From: Lacihabitans sp. CS3-21
GTDB taxonomy: Bacteria; Bacteroidota; Bacteroidia; Cytophagales; Spirosomataceae
Direction: 5' to 3'
NCBI RefSeq assembly: GCF_024343675.1
Contig: NZ_RJUD01000112.1
Location: 124,001-188,000 of the forward strand
Length of the DNA stretch: 64,000 nt
Part shown: positions 37,956-45,738 of the stretch, in pieces
Layout of the letters: each line of letters opens with the position of its first letter
How positions within the stretch are numbered: position 1 is the stretch's first letter
Made by a program: the position numbers and the translations under genes
Notes under the pieces: generated by a model
Databases searched by the model: none
What the model was told of the DNA's origin: nothing
What the model saw: the letters and a program-made list of their open reading frames with translations, nothing else

Positions 37956-39566
37956 ATGAAACGAATATTTATTATTCTTATTTTTATAAATAGCCTAACA
38001 TTCGGACAAAGTATTGACCTTAAAAAGGGTTTGGTGCTACATTACCCTGTCTTGAGTAATTCTCTGAATGATTTTAGCAATCAAAAAAATGATGCGATAC
38101 TAAACGGAGAGCCAATTTTTTCAAAAGATAGGTTCGGGAATGATAATGGAGCAGTCAAATTAACTGGTTCTAAAGTGGATTTTTCGGCAAAAAATGTGGA
38201 GTTGCTAAGTTCCTTAAAAACAAAAAGAGCCATTAGTATTTCTGCCTGGGTATACATAGAAGATTGGGGAAATGCTGGCATATTTCCAATTTTCTCGAAG
38301 TCATACAATTTTTCGAAAGACGGTTTTTTTCTTTGGCTAAACCCAAATGGATTTGAGTTAAAAGATGGCGTTGGGGCTTTGTCTTATGAATTTGAGATAA
38401 AAACAAAAAAATGGTATCATATCGTGGCCAATTTTGCCTACAAAAATGATGACGAAATTGAATGGGGCTTCTATTTAAACGAATTGGGTTCAATGTCTGT
38501 CATACAAAAAATGGGCAATCCTAGTACAGATGATGTGGAGCTTTATTTTGGCAAAATTAAAAGGATAAAAGATGAATTGCCCGAAGTGGTTTATGCCAAT
38601 GGTTTGTTTGACGAAATCAGAATTTATGATAGGTTGCTCGATAAAAGAGAAATCAAAGCTTTGTTTGAAGAGGAAGATAATTCTGAAAATTTATTGAAAT
38701 TATCACAAAAACGAAACGAAATTGTGGTTTCGACAACAAACCAGACTAATCAGCAAGCAAAAATAGATAAACCATTGATTGAAAGGACCTCAGAAATTGT
38801 AAACGTAGAAAGTCCAACCAAAGAAAATGGGCTTAAGCCAAATCCGGAAATCAATAAATTGGGAAAGTATTATGCCTTGATTATTAGCAATAATGATTAT
38901 CAAGATCCAAAAATTGCAAAATTAGACAAACCCATTGAGGATGGTGCTAAACTATATGAAACACTGATTACACATTATGTTTTTGAAAAAGAAAACGTTA
39001 AATTTCTCAAAGACGCCACTTATGAGCAGATGATTGAGGTGTTTGATTACTTTACCAATATTATTAAACCTCAGGATAATTTTTTGGTTTTTTATGCTGG
39101 GCATGGTCATTGGGAAGAAGCCAGGAAGTTGGGTTATTGGCTGCCAGTCGATGCCAAAGAAAAAAATAAAGCCCAGTGGCTTTCCAATAGTTTAATCAAA
39201 GATTATATGAGAACGATCGATTCCAAACACACGCTTCTGATAGCGGATGCTTGTTTCAGTGGCAGTATTTTCAAAACTCGAGCGGCTTTTCAAGATGCAT
39301 CAATGGCCATAAATAAGCTTTATGAATTGCCAAGTAGGAAGGCCATGACCAGTGGGACATTGAAAACCGTACCTGATGAAAGTATGTTTTTGAAATATTT
39401 GGTAAAAAAACTGCTTGAAAATCAAGATGATTATATGTCTTCAGACGACCTGTTTTCACGGTTTAGATTGGCTGTAACCAACAATTCACCCACCACGCCT
39501 CAATACGGCGTAATACAAGAATCTGGAGATGAAGGCGGTGAGTTTATTTTTGTAAAAAGGAAATGA
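37956..39566 (+). CDS. exported LamG-caspase (peptidase C14) with intact dyad
   Basis: This 536-residue protein has a signal peptide (MKRIFIILIFINSLTFGQ). Residues ~20-225 form a LamG/concanavalin-like domain (GLVLHYPVLSNSLNDFSNQK, ISISAWVYIEDWG, DEIRIYDRLL). A Ser/Thr/Gln-rich linker leads to a caspase-fold peptidase from ~302 (YYALIISNNDY). The catalytic pair is intact: His383 (FYAGHGHW) and Cys433 (LIADACFSGS). Bacterial caspase homologues cut after basic or acidic residues, often to activate partners. The LamG domain may bind glycans at the surface. Its stop overlaps an ATG of the next gene (ATGA), placing it at the head of a four-gene cluster. Confidence 0.9.
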   Translation: MKRIFIILIFINSLTFGQSIDLKKGLVLHYPVLSNSLNDFSNQKNDAILNGEPIFSKDRFGNDNGAVKLTGSKVDFSAKNVELLSSLKTKRAISISAWVYIEDWGNAGIFPIFSKSYNFSKDGFFLWLNPNGFELKDGVGALSYEFEIKTKKWYHIVANFAYKNDDEIEWGFYLNELGSMSVIQKMGNPSTDDVELYFGKIKRIKDELPEVVYANGLFDEIRIYDRLLDKREIKALFEEEDNSENLLKLSQKRNEIVVSTTNQTNQQAKIDKPLIERTSEIVNVESPTKENGLKPNPEINKLGKYYALIISNNDYQDPKIAKLDKPIEDGAKLYETLITHYVFEKENVKFLKDATYEQMIEVFDYFTNIIKPQDNFLVFYAGHGHWEEARKLGYWLPVDAKEKNKAQWLSNSLIKDYMRTIDSKHTLLIADACFSGSIFKTRAAFQDASMAINKLYELPSRKAMTSGTLKTVPDESMFLKYLVKKLLENQDDYMSSDDLFSRFRLAVTNNSPTTPQYGVIQESGDEGGEFIFVKRK

Positions 39567-39586
39567 TTATTTTACATAAATCATCA

Positions 39587-41068
39587 ATGAATAAATTATT
39601 ATTATTTTGTTTTTTGATATCCTCATCCCACTTCGCACAGACGCCCAAAATACATCTCTTGATAGCCAGCGATGTTAAAGACGCCAAATATGGTGTACTT
39701 ACCTATGGGAAAATAGAAAAATTGAATCAACTGTTTAATCAAGTAAGTAAGTCGCTTAATTATTCTGTAAAAAGCAAATATTGGTTTGAGGAAAACTATA
39801 ATGCGGATGCTGTAAAAAGATATTTAAAAGACAGTTTACTAAAAATTGGATCAAACGATATTCTGGTTTTTTATTATCTAGGCAGAGGGGAAAATGGCTT
39901 AAGTAACGCTACAACTGAGCTTCAATTTAGAAATCCAAAAGAAAATTTGAGTGTCACAGCGGTGGATGCCTTGTTAAAAAATAAAGGAAGACTTGCGATG
40001 GTAATTGCCGATTGTTATGAACCTTTTCCGAAATCTAGAACTGCTTTTTTAGGTAATACAAACACAGAGACTAAACCTGAAAAGGAAACCATTCAGACGG
40101 ATGAATTAGATTCTTTAGAAGTTTTATCAAGAAAAAGGCATTTATCCAAAATTTCTGAGAATGAATTTATAAATTATCAACTAATCAAAGATAGTTTAAA
40201 TAAATTTATGGACCATATCGTCCTTAAAAGTCAATCAGAGGCGTTTTTTAGTTCAAAATTGCTGATGATGCTTAAACGATTATCTGAATATCCGATGGTT
40301 GGATTTCCTGAAAATAGAAAATCATTGCAAAGAAAATTTGACATTTTGCCAGACTTATCGCTCAAGTATATTTCCAACCGTGATTTTTCTTCAGTGATAG
40401 ACAGTTTATACAAAAAGAAAACTTTGTTAGATTTCCATGACCCCTTGCACATCTACCTCGATACGCTCATCAGAATTCCACTTTATGATACTGAGGAAAG
40501 ACCTACAACCACAACCGAACGTTTTAACGATTACATAGTCAGGAAAGTATTCTTTTCAAACTGTGGAAATACGGTGGTTTCTAACAGAAAGGACAATTCT
40601 TCACCTCACATGGATTATACCAACAGTTTTTATAAGAATTTGTCGGATTTGATGAATCTTACTGACACAAAGTCTATCAATAAACTAGAAATCGCAGATC
40701 TGTTAAAACCTCCCAAAGCTGAGCCAATAATTACAATTTCTGACAAAAAATGTCCAATGGTCTCAGAAAAAGAGCTATTTTATATACCAAAAGTTATCTT
40801 TTCGGGTCGAGAGATAGAATCGAAGTTTAAAGCCTATTATATCACAGTAGATTTATTATTAAAGAAAAAATTGAAAGATGAAATTTTGGATTTGTTTGTA
40901 GAAAATGCTAAAATTACTATCCAAGAAAAGAATGGAAAAATGATGAGTTTGGATTTAGCGAAGTATTTGGATGTGAGTAATGTGTCAAACTTGGTAATTC
41001 CAGTTCAGAGAATAGAAAGAATTAAGAATTTCAGTAAAATTAAAACCATTCTTATCGTAGAATCATAA
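39587..41068 (+). CDS. exported caspase-like protein, catalytic His replaced, one GFPD repeat
   Basis: The ATG at 39587 gives a good signal peptide (MNKLLLFCFLISSSHFAQ), for 493 residues; an ATG at 39563, overlapping the previous stop, is possible. The mature start IHLLIASDVKDAKYG, then DILVFYYLGRGENG and MVIADCYEP follow a caspase fold. Where the active enzyme has GHG this has GRG (Arg100), while Cys143 remains. After the Cys strand a helical insert contains one YPMVGFPENRKS...VIDSLYKKK unit. The sequence then returns to a caspase-like strand (KVFFSNCGNTVVSN). The C-terminal tail NFSKIKTILIVES matches the next protein. Probably a pseudo-enzyme (inference). Confidence 0.8.
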   Translation: MNKLLLFCFLISSSHFAQTPKIHLLIASDVKDAKYGVLTYGKIEKLNQLFNQVSKSLNYSVKSKYWFEENYNADAVKRYLKDSLLKIGSNDILVFYYLGRGENGLSNATTELQFRNPKENLSVTAVDALLKNKGRLAMVIADCYEPFPKSRTAFLGNTNTETKPEKETIQTDELDSLEVLSRKRHLSKISENEFINYQLIKDSLNKFMDHIVLKSQSEAFFSSKLLMMLKRLSEYPMVGFPENRKSLQRKFDILPDLSLKYISNRDFSSVIDSLYKKKTLLDFHDPLHIYLDTLIRIPLYDTEERPTTTTERFNDYIVRKVFFSNCGNTVVSNRKDNSSPHMDYTNSFYKNLSDLMNLTDTKSINKLEIADLLKPPKAEPIITISDKKCPMVSEKELFYIPKVIFSGREIESKFKAYYITVDLLLKKKLKDEILDLFVENAKITIQEKNGKMMSLDLAKYLDVSNVSNLVIPVQRIERIKNFSKIKTILIVES

Positions 41069-41156
41069 TATGAAATAGTATTGGGTAAGATTTAAAAATA
41101 CATTTCTTTTGGATTAAATACTGGGATTTTAGAGGCTTGGAATAAAGAATTATCGC

Positions 41157-43856
41157 ATGAAAACTAAAATTGTATTCTTTTTTTTGATGACTATTTCGGC
41201 TTTTGCACAACGCCCTAAAATGCATTTAATTATTGCCGCTGATGTGGAAGACAATGCTTACACAGTCAGAAATTTTTCGAAAGAAGAAAAAATCAAAAAC
41301 ATGTTTAGCTTGGTTTCTGCCGAATTAGGTTTTAACCTTGAACCCAAATATCTGCATACCTATAATTATGGTTTCAGTGCTAAAGGCGTGTTGGATACTT
41401 TGAGCAAGTTAAAAATTTTGACGACTGACGACATAGTTATTTTTTATTATTTGGGGAGAGGTTATTATCACGACCAAAATACAAAAGTTCCACTTTTGGA
41501 GTTTCAAGACACAAAAAAAATGCTGTCTTTCGACCAAATAAGGAAAAAACTAGTTCCATTAAAAGCTCGACTGTCCCTTATAATTGCTGATTGTGACGAG
41601 AGCTTTTCTTTGCTTAATCCAGGTGTATTACCACATTCTATCATTAAAACAAGTCAGGCAATACCTATTCCTGAAGTTTTTGAAAAGGCAATTTATGCTG
41701 CATCAAACGCTGACTTTTCGAATAATTACATCACAGAAGATGCCAAAGACGAAGTTTCGAAGCCTTTAATTATTTCCGAAGATTCCATTTATGCGGAGAA
41801 ATGTTTATTAGAACTTGATCAATTGTTGACCAATAAAAAAAAACTCAAAGCTGACTTTGATGAGTTAAGACATATTTCGTTGTTGAATGACATAATTTCA
41901 GCTTATTTACAGGTTTCTTATCCCGAAACTTTAAATATTGATAGAAAAGTAGATTTAGATTCACTGATGAATCTGGAGAAAAGTTTTTATCGAACTAAAG
42001 TAATTTCTTATGAAGATTATAGACTTCTGGTAGATTCTTTGTTTAGACAGCGAGCTGTACTTGATTTCAAAAGTCCTATAAATGTGGCTATCAGAAAGCT
42101 ATTTGAGTACGAAAAGAAAGTTTTAGTACCATCCTCTTGGCGATTTGAAGATCCTGAAAAATTAAAGTATTTCTTTAATACTATGGATGATTTGAGTCTA
42201 AAAATGAGTAAAATAAACTTTGATAAGCCACTTAATAGGAGCGAAGAACACACAAAAGCACTCTTTGCAAGATTAGACACTTATAAATCTTCGGGTTTTC
42301 CGGATGGGAGTAAATATTCTTCTGATAATCGAAAGAATCTTTTTAATGGTTTACCAAAAATAACCAATGTGAATTACAAAACTATTGATTTTAAATCATC
42401 TGATTATCAGGTGGTTATAGATAGCTTATTTTTGAAGAAGCGTATAAAGGTTGAAAATGACCCCTTAAGTTTACTTTTAGATAGTCTCATTGAGTTTGCA
42501 GATCGCCCAATCATTTACCCAATTGAGTTTTTGACACAGAGCGAAGTATTTAAATATTATGATGACTTAGACAAATTAGAGCTATTCGTAACTCAACCGA
42601 TAAAAAGCTTAGAAGATTCTATCCAAAAAATCAGACTAAAATACTTTTTAAATAGATTGAATGAGTTTCCAAAGATTGGATTTCCTGATAAGAATATCAA
42701 TTTGGCTATAGTGACTTCCCTTCAAAAAAAGAACAACATCGATAACCTTACGGATTATCTTTTTGTTCAAAATCAGCTTTTTGAACTTCGACACCCACTT
42801 CATCTCAAGTTAGACAGTATTATAGATAATTCACTAAGTACCCATACTTTGAAATTGAAAAAAAGTGAATGGAATTATTATTTGAATAGTATAAAAACAT
42901 TAGATGCTTTAATCCATTCAAATATGCCTCTGGAGACAATTGAACCGTTAAAAGTTGCTTTAGATAGGATAAAACAATATCCAGAAAGTGGTTTTCCGGA
43001 TTCAACGGAACAATATAAATTTCAAATAGATGCCATTCCAAAGATGACCTACTATTCCTTTTCAGACACTCCATTTGAAGTGAGAATACGAACAAGAAAT
43101 CAATTTTATGACAAAATTATAGACAGCCTTTATATAACAAAACAAATACATGACTATTCTTCACCCTTGTATTTAAAGATAAATGAATATCTATTCGGTG
43201 ATTTGCCTAGATGGTACATCCCGTCTCAATCCATGACTATCAAGCCATCAACCAAAGGGGCCGTTATAATGCAGTTGTTTTTATCTGAGTGTGGAATCGT
43301 TGAAATAGCTAATGGACACACAGTGCCTTTAAATAAGAATCAATATTTGGGAAATTATACGGACTTTTTAACGAAGTACTTTAACGAGATCATAAACAAT
43401 CAATTTCTGAATGATATCGGAAAATTAAGCTTATCAAGCCTGTTTTTACCTATTGATGATAAATTTATTCATTATTTTAAAAGGTCTGTTCCAACCAAAT
43501 GTGAGGTAGTAAGCTCTACTTCCGAATTTTTCTTGCCAGATTTTAAAAAAATACCTACCGAAAGTAAAGTGAACGAACTTTTCTTAGAATACGTAAAAAC
43601 AAATAGTCGTTCCAGAAAAAAGGCTTTAAAATCAGAAATTACAGATTATTTCGAAAAGAAAGCTCTTTTGAAAGTGAAATCATTGAAACCAATGGGAAAT
43701 AATGCAGTTGGTTCAGTTAATATTCCAATCAAAGATTATTTTGAGAAATTGGATAATAGTACCCCTAAAGTTGACAGTGTTGGCGTTCGACAAGGTTCAA
43801 TTAAAAGAAACAAGAATTTTTCGAAGATAACCTCTATGATGGTGGTTGAAAATTAG
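41157..43856 (+). CDS. large exported caspase-like protein with four GFPD repeats
   Basis: This 899-residue protein has a signal peptide (MKTKIVFFFLMTISAFAQ). It is a paralogue of the preceding protein: MHLIIAADVEDNAYTV, then DIVIFYYLGRGYYHD with Arg101 in place of the catalytic His, and LIIADCDESFS with Cys146 kept. Residues ~250-690 are an insert of four units sharing a P-E or GFPD turn, then I/V-I-D-S-L, a basic pair and x-P-L-x-x-x-L-D-x-I. After it, LFLSECGIVEIANGHTVP resembles the C-terminal strand of the caspase fold. The tail NFSKITSMMVVEN matches its paralogue. It lies 88 bases downstream of it and six bases before the papain-like gene. Confidence 0.8.
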   Translation: MKTKIVFFFLMTISAFAQRPKMHLIIAADVEDNAYTVRNFSKEEKIKNMFSLVSAELGFNLEPKYLHTYNYGFSAKGVLDTLSKLKILTTDDIVIFYYLGRGYYHDQNTKVPLLEFQDTKKMLSFDQIRKKLVPLKARLSLIIADCDESFSLLNPGVLPHSIIKTSQAIPIPEVFEKAIYAASNADFSNNYITEDAKDEVSKPLIISEDSIYAEKCLLELDQLLTNKKKLKADFDELRHISLLNDIISAYLQVSYPETLNIDRKVDLDSLMNLEKSFYRTKVISYEDYRLLVDSLFRQRAVLDFKSPINVAIRKLFEYEKKVLVPSSWRFEDPEKLKYFFNTMDDLSLKMSKINFDKPLNRSEEHTKALFARLDTYKSSGFPDGSKYSSDNRKNLFNGLPKITNVNYKTIDFKSSDYQVVIDSLFLKKRIKVENDPLSLLLDSLIEFADRPIIYPIEFLTQSEVFKYYDDLDKLELFVTQPIKSLEDSIQKIRLKYFLNRLNEFPKIGFPDKNINLAIVTSLQKKNNIDNLTDYLFVQNQLFELRHPLHLKLDSIIDNSLSTHTLKLKKSEWNYYLNSIKTLDALIHSNMPLETIEPLKVALDRIKQYPESGFPDSTEQYKFQIDAIPKMTYYSFSDTPFEVRIRTRNQFYDKIIDSLYITKQIHDYSSPLYLKINEYLFGDLPRWYIPSQSMTIKPSTKGAVIMQLFLSECGIVEIANGHTVPLNKNQYLGNYTDFLTKYFNEIINNQFLNDIGKLSLSSLFLPIDDKFIHYFKRSVPTKCEVVSSTSEFFLPDFKKIPTESKVNELFLEYVKTNSRSRKKALKSEITDYFEKKALLKVKSLKPMGNNAVGSVNIPIKDYFEKLDNSTPKVDSVGVRQGSIKRNKNFSKITSMMVVEN
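41900..43190 (+). repeat. four-unit coding repeat (GFPD module) inside the large caspase-like protein
   Basis: Unit landmarks are the turn near residues 253 (YPETL), 379 (GFPDG), 507 (GFPDK) and 611 (GFPDS) and the following helix near 291 (VDSLFRQR), 420 (IDSLFLKK), 528 (TDYLFVQN) and 652 (IDSLYITK). Each is followed by a D/E-x-x-x-P-L/I-x-x-x-x-x segment. Units differ in length and DNA sequence, so they are old. The paralogue upstream has one unit, at its residues ~239-290 (GFPEN, IDSLYKKK). Confidence 0.7.
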
Positions 43857-43862
43857 TGCGAT

Positions 43863-45356
43863 ATGAAAATAGTTTATTTGTTTGTCGTTTTTATTTCACT
43901 CGAAGCTTTTGGACAAGGCTGGAAAAGTGATTCGCTTTTGTCGGCAAAAGTGCCCCAGAAACCGCAGAATCACGCATCGTCTTATAAAAACCTACCCAAA
44001 TTCGTAGACTTGTCGAAGTACGTTCCCTCAGTAATAGACCAAGAAAACTTTGATACTTGTATTCCTGTTGCGTCTACGTATTATTTAAGAACGATGCTAG
44101 AAGCAATCAGACTAAACATTACCAATAAGAGAGGTTTCCGTAAAATTGATGCTTTAAGATACTCTCCGTCCTATATTTATGCACTTATAAGGAGAGATAC
44201 CGAGAAAAAAGATTGTAAAACCTACACTTTCATAGAAGATGCCATGGAGGCTCTAAAAACCAAAGGAGCTGTGAAGTATGCAGAACTCGAATATCCAAAC
44301 TGCAATCCTGATCTATCAAAATTTAAACCCGATCAAAGTTCACAAATACTAGATTATGTACGATTGTTTAGTTTAATAGATGATGGCAACAAAGTGAATG
44401 CTACCAAAAAATCATTGTCCGAAAATCTTCCTCTAGTGGTAGGTTTACAAGTAAATGTAACCTTGAAAAAGCTTGGCCGCTTAGGATGGATTTGGCATAA
44501 AATCAAAGAATTCTTTGGTTTTGAAGACGAAGAATTTGCTCTATGGAAACCTGACGATGCAAATTTGATTGAAGGTCATGGTGTGTGTGTTGTGGGTTAC
44601 GACGATAAGAAGTTTAACAATCAAGGAGCCTTTAAAATAGTGAATAGCAGAGGTCCCCGCTGGGGTGATGATGGGTATTTTTGGATATTATACAGTGATT
44701 ATGAGCGATTGGCCAAGCAGGCTTATCAGGCTATTATGCCAAAGATTGCAAAAGATGAAATTAAGTTTTCGGGGGAAGTCTCTTACCTCACAGATAATTT
44801 TGGCTCTGCCGAAGACTTGTTTAGTGCAGAAAATGAAGCCGAGGTTTTGAAAAACTATAATCTTGATGCCAGCAATATTTTAACAGCCTACAACTTCAAA
44901 GAACCGATTAAACACAATTCTCATTTCAGGTTTTTTGTAAAAACGGAAAATGATTTCTACATCTATATCTTGGATGAAAACAAAGATTTTGACGAAGTGA
45001 ATTTGGTATTTCCTCAAGAATTTGAAAATTTCGATTTTTATAAGTTGTCCAAAAACAACAAATATATTTTTCCGTTAGAGAACAATTGGAGTTTGGGTGG
45101 ACCGAAGGGAAAAGAGAAGGTTGCTTTTTTGTTTTCGCAGCATCAACTTGAAATAACTCAATATCAAAATGAATTGAACAAGCTTAAAAATCTATCTTTT
45201 GATGAGAAAATCAAGAAGGTTTTTGCAAAGGAATTGATTAGTTCAGAATTCATAGATTATGACGGTAGAGACCCTAAGAAAATGAAGTTTTATGTAACCA
45301 AAAAATATAAGTCAGGCACAATTGTGCCTTTAATCTTTAGCTATGATCATATATAG
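43863..45356 (+). CDS. exported papain-like (C1) cysteine protease with DUF4384-like tail
   Basis: The 497-residue protein has a signal peptide (MKIVYLFVVFISLEAFGQ). The papain triad is readable: Cys66 in VIDQENFDTCIPVAS, His239 in EGHGVCVVGYDD, and Asn261 in FKIVNSRGPRWGDDGYFWI. The usual GSCWAF is altered to FDTCIPVA, and the Gln oxyanion residue is present (DQ). A short propeptide-like region lies before it. Residues ~350-430 (FYIYILDENKDFDEVNLVFP, then FPLENNWSLGGPKGKEKVAF) match a DUF4384 domain, a module often seen with caspases. It is the last gene of the cluster, six bases after the large caspase-like gene and followed by a hairpin. Substrate unknown. Confidence 0.88.
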   Translation: MKIVYLFVVFISLEAFGQGWKSDSLLSAKVPQKPQNHASSYKNLPKFVDLSKYVPSVIDQENFDTCIPVASTYYLRTMLEAIRLNITNKRGFRKIDALRYSPSYIYALIRRDTEKKDCKTYTFIEDAMEALKTKGAVKYAELEYPNCNPDLSKFKPDQSSQILDYVRLFSLIDDGNKVNATKKSLSENLPLVVGLQVNVTLKKLGRLGWIWHKIKEFFGFEDEEFALWKPDDANLIEGHGVCVVGYDDKKFNNQGAFKIVNSRGPRWGDDGYFWILYSDYERLAKQAYQAIMPKIAKDEIKFSGEVSYLTDNFGSAEDLFSAENEAEVLKNYNLDASNILTAYNFKEPIKHNSHFRFFVKTENDFYIYILDENKDFDEVNLVFPQEFENFDFYKLSKNNKYIFPLENNWSLGGPKGKEKVAFLFSQHQLEITQYQNELNKLKNLSFDEKIKKVFAKELISSEFIDYDGRDPKKMKFYVTKKYKSGTIVPLIFSYDHI

Positions 45357-45359
45357 AAC

Positions 45360-45385
45360 AAAAGACACCCAATTGGATGTCTTTT
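45360..45385 (+). terminator. terminator of the caspase/papain cluster
   Basis: AAAAGACA (45360-45367) pairs with TGTCTTTT (45378-45385), with an inner CCAATTGG palindrome. It begins four bases after the stop. The T tract is short, so strength is moderate. Confidence 0.65.
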
Positions 45386-45473
45386 ATTTAGAGTAATTTT
45401 TCCTTTTTGGATTTTGTCTTTTTTCAGTTTTTCAACTGAATTTTTAAAGTCTTTTTCACAAATAACAAAAGTT

Positions 45474-45674
45474 CTATTTGTTGGAATTATTCATGAATTT
45501 TCCTCCTAAAAATCCCAAAACTGCACCAACAACCAGTCCAATAATAAGGAACATTAGCCATTCGTTGTCATCACCCGAAGCTCCGCCTCTTCCAGTTGGG
45601 CCCTGGGCAAATGAAACTAAACTACTATTTAAAAGAATAAAAGCTAAAGAGAAGTACTTACAAAATGGTTTCAT
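45474..45674 (-). CDS. small exported membrane protein
   Basis: This 66-residue protein has a signal peptide (MKPFCKYFSLAFILLNSSLVSFAQ), a short Gly-rich acidic linker and one membrane helix (WLMFLIIGLVVGAVLGFLGG). No known function. The frame on the opposite strand here is longer but has no coding character. It lies 64 bases after the end of the histidine kinase gene on the same strand and may be cotranscribed. Confidence 0.7.
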   Translation of the reverse strand: MKPFCKYFSLAFILLNSSLVSFAQGPTGRGGASGDDNEWLMFLIIGLVVGAVLGFLGGKFMNNSNK

Positions 45675-45738
45675 AATAGTTTTGATTAAGGTAAAAAGAT
45701 ATATAAAGATAGTAATTTTATTTGATTTAAATATACTG

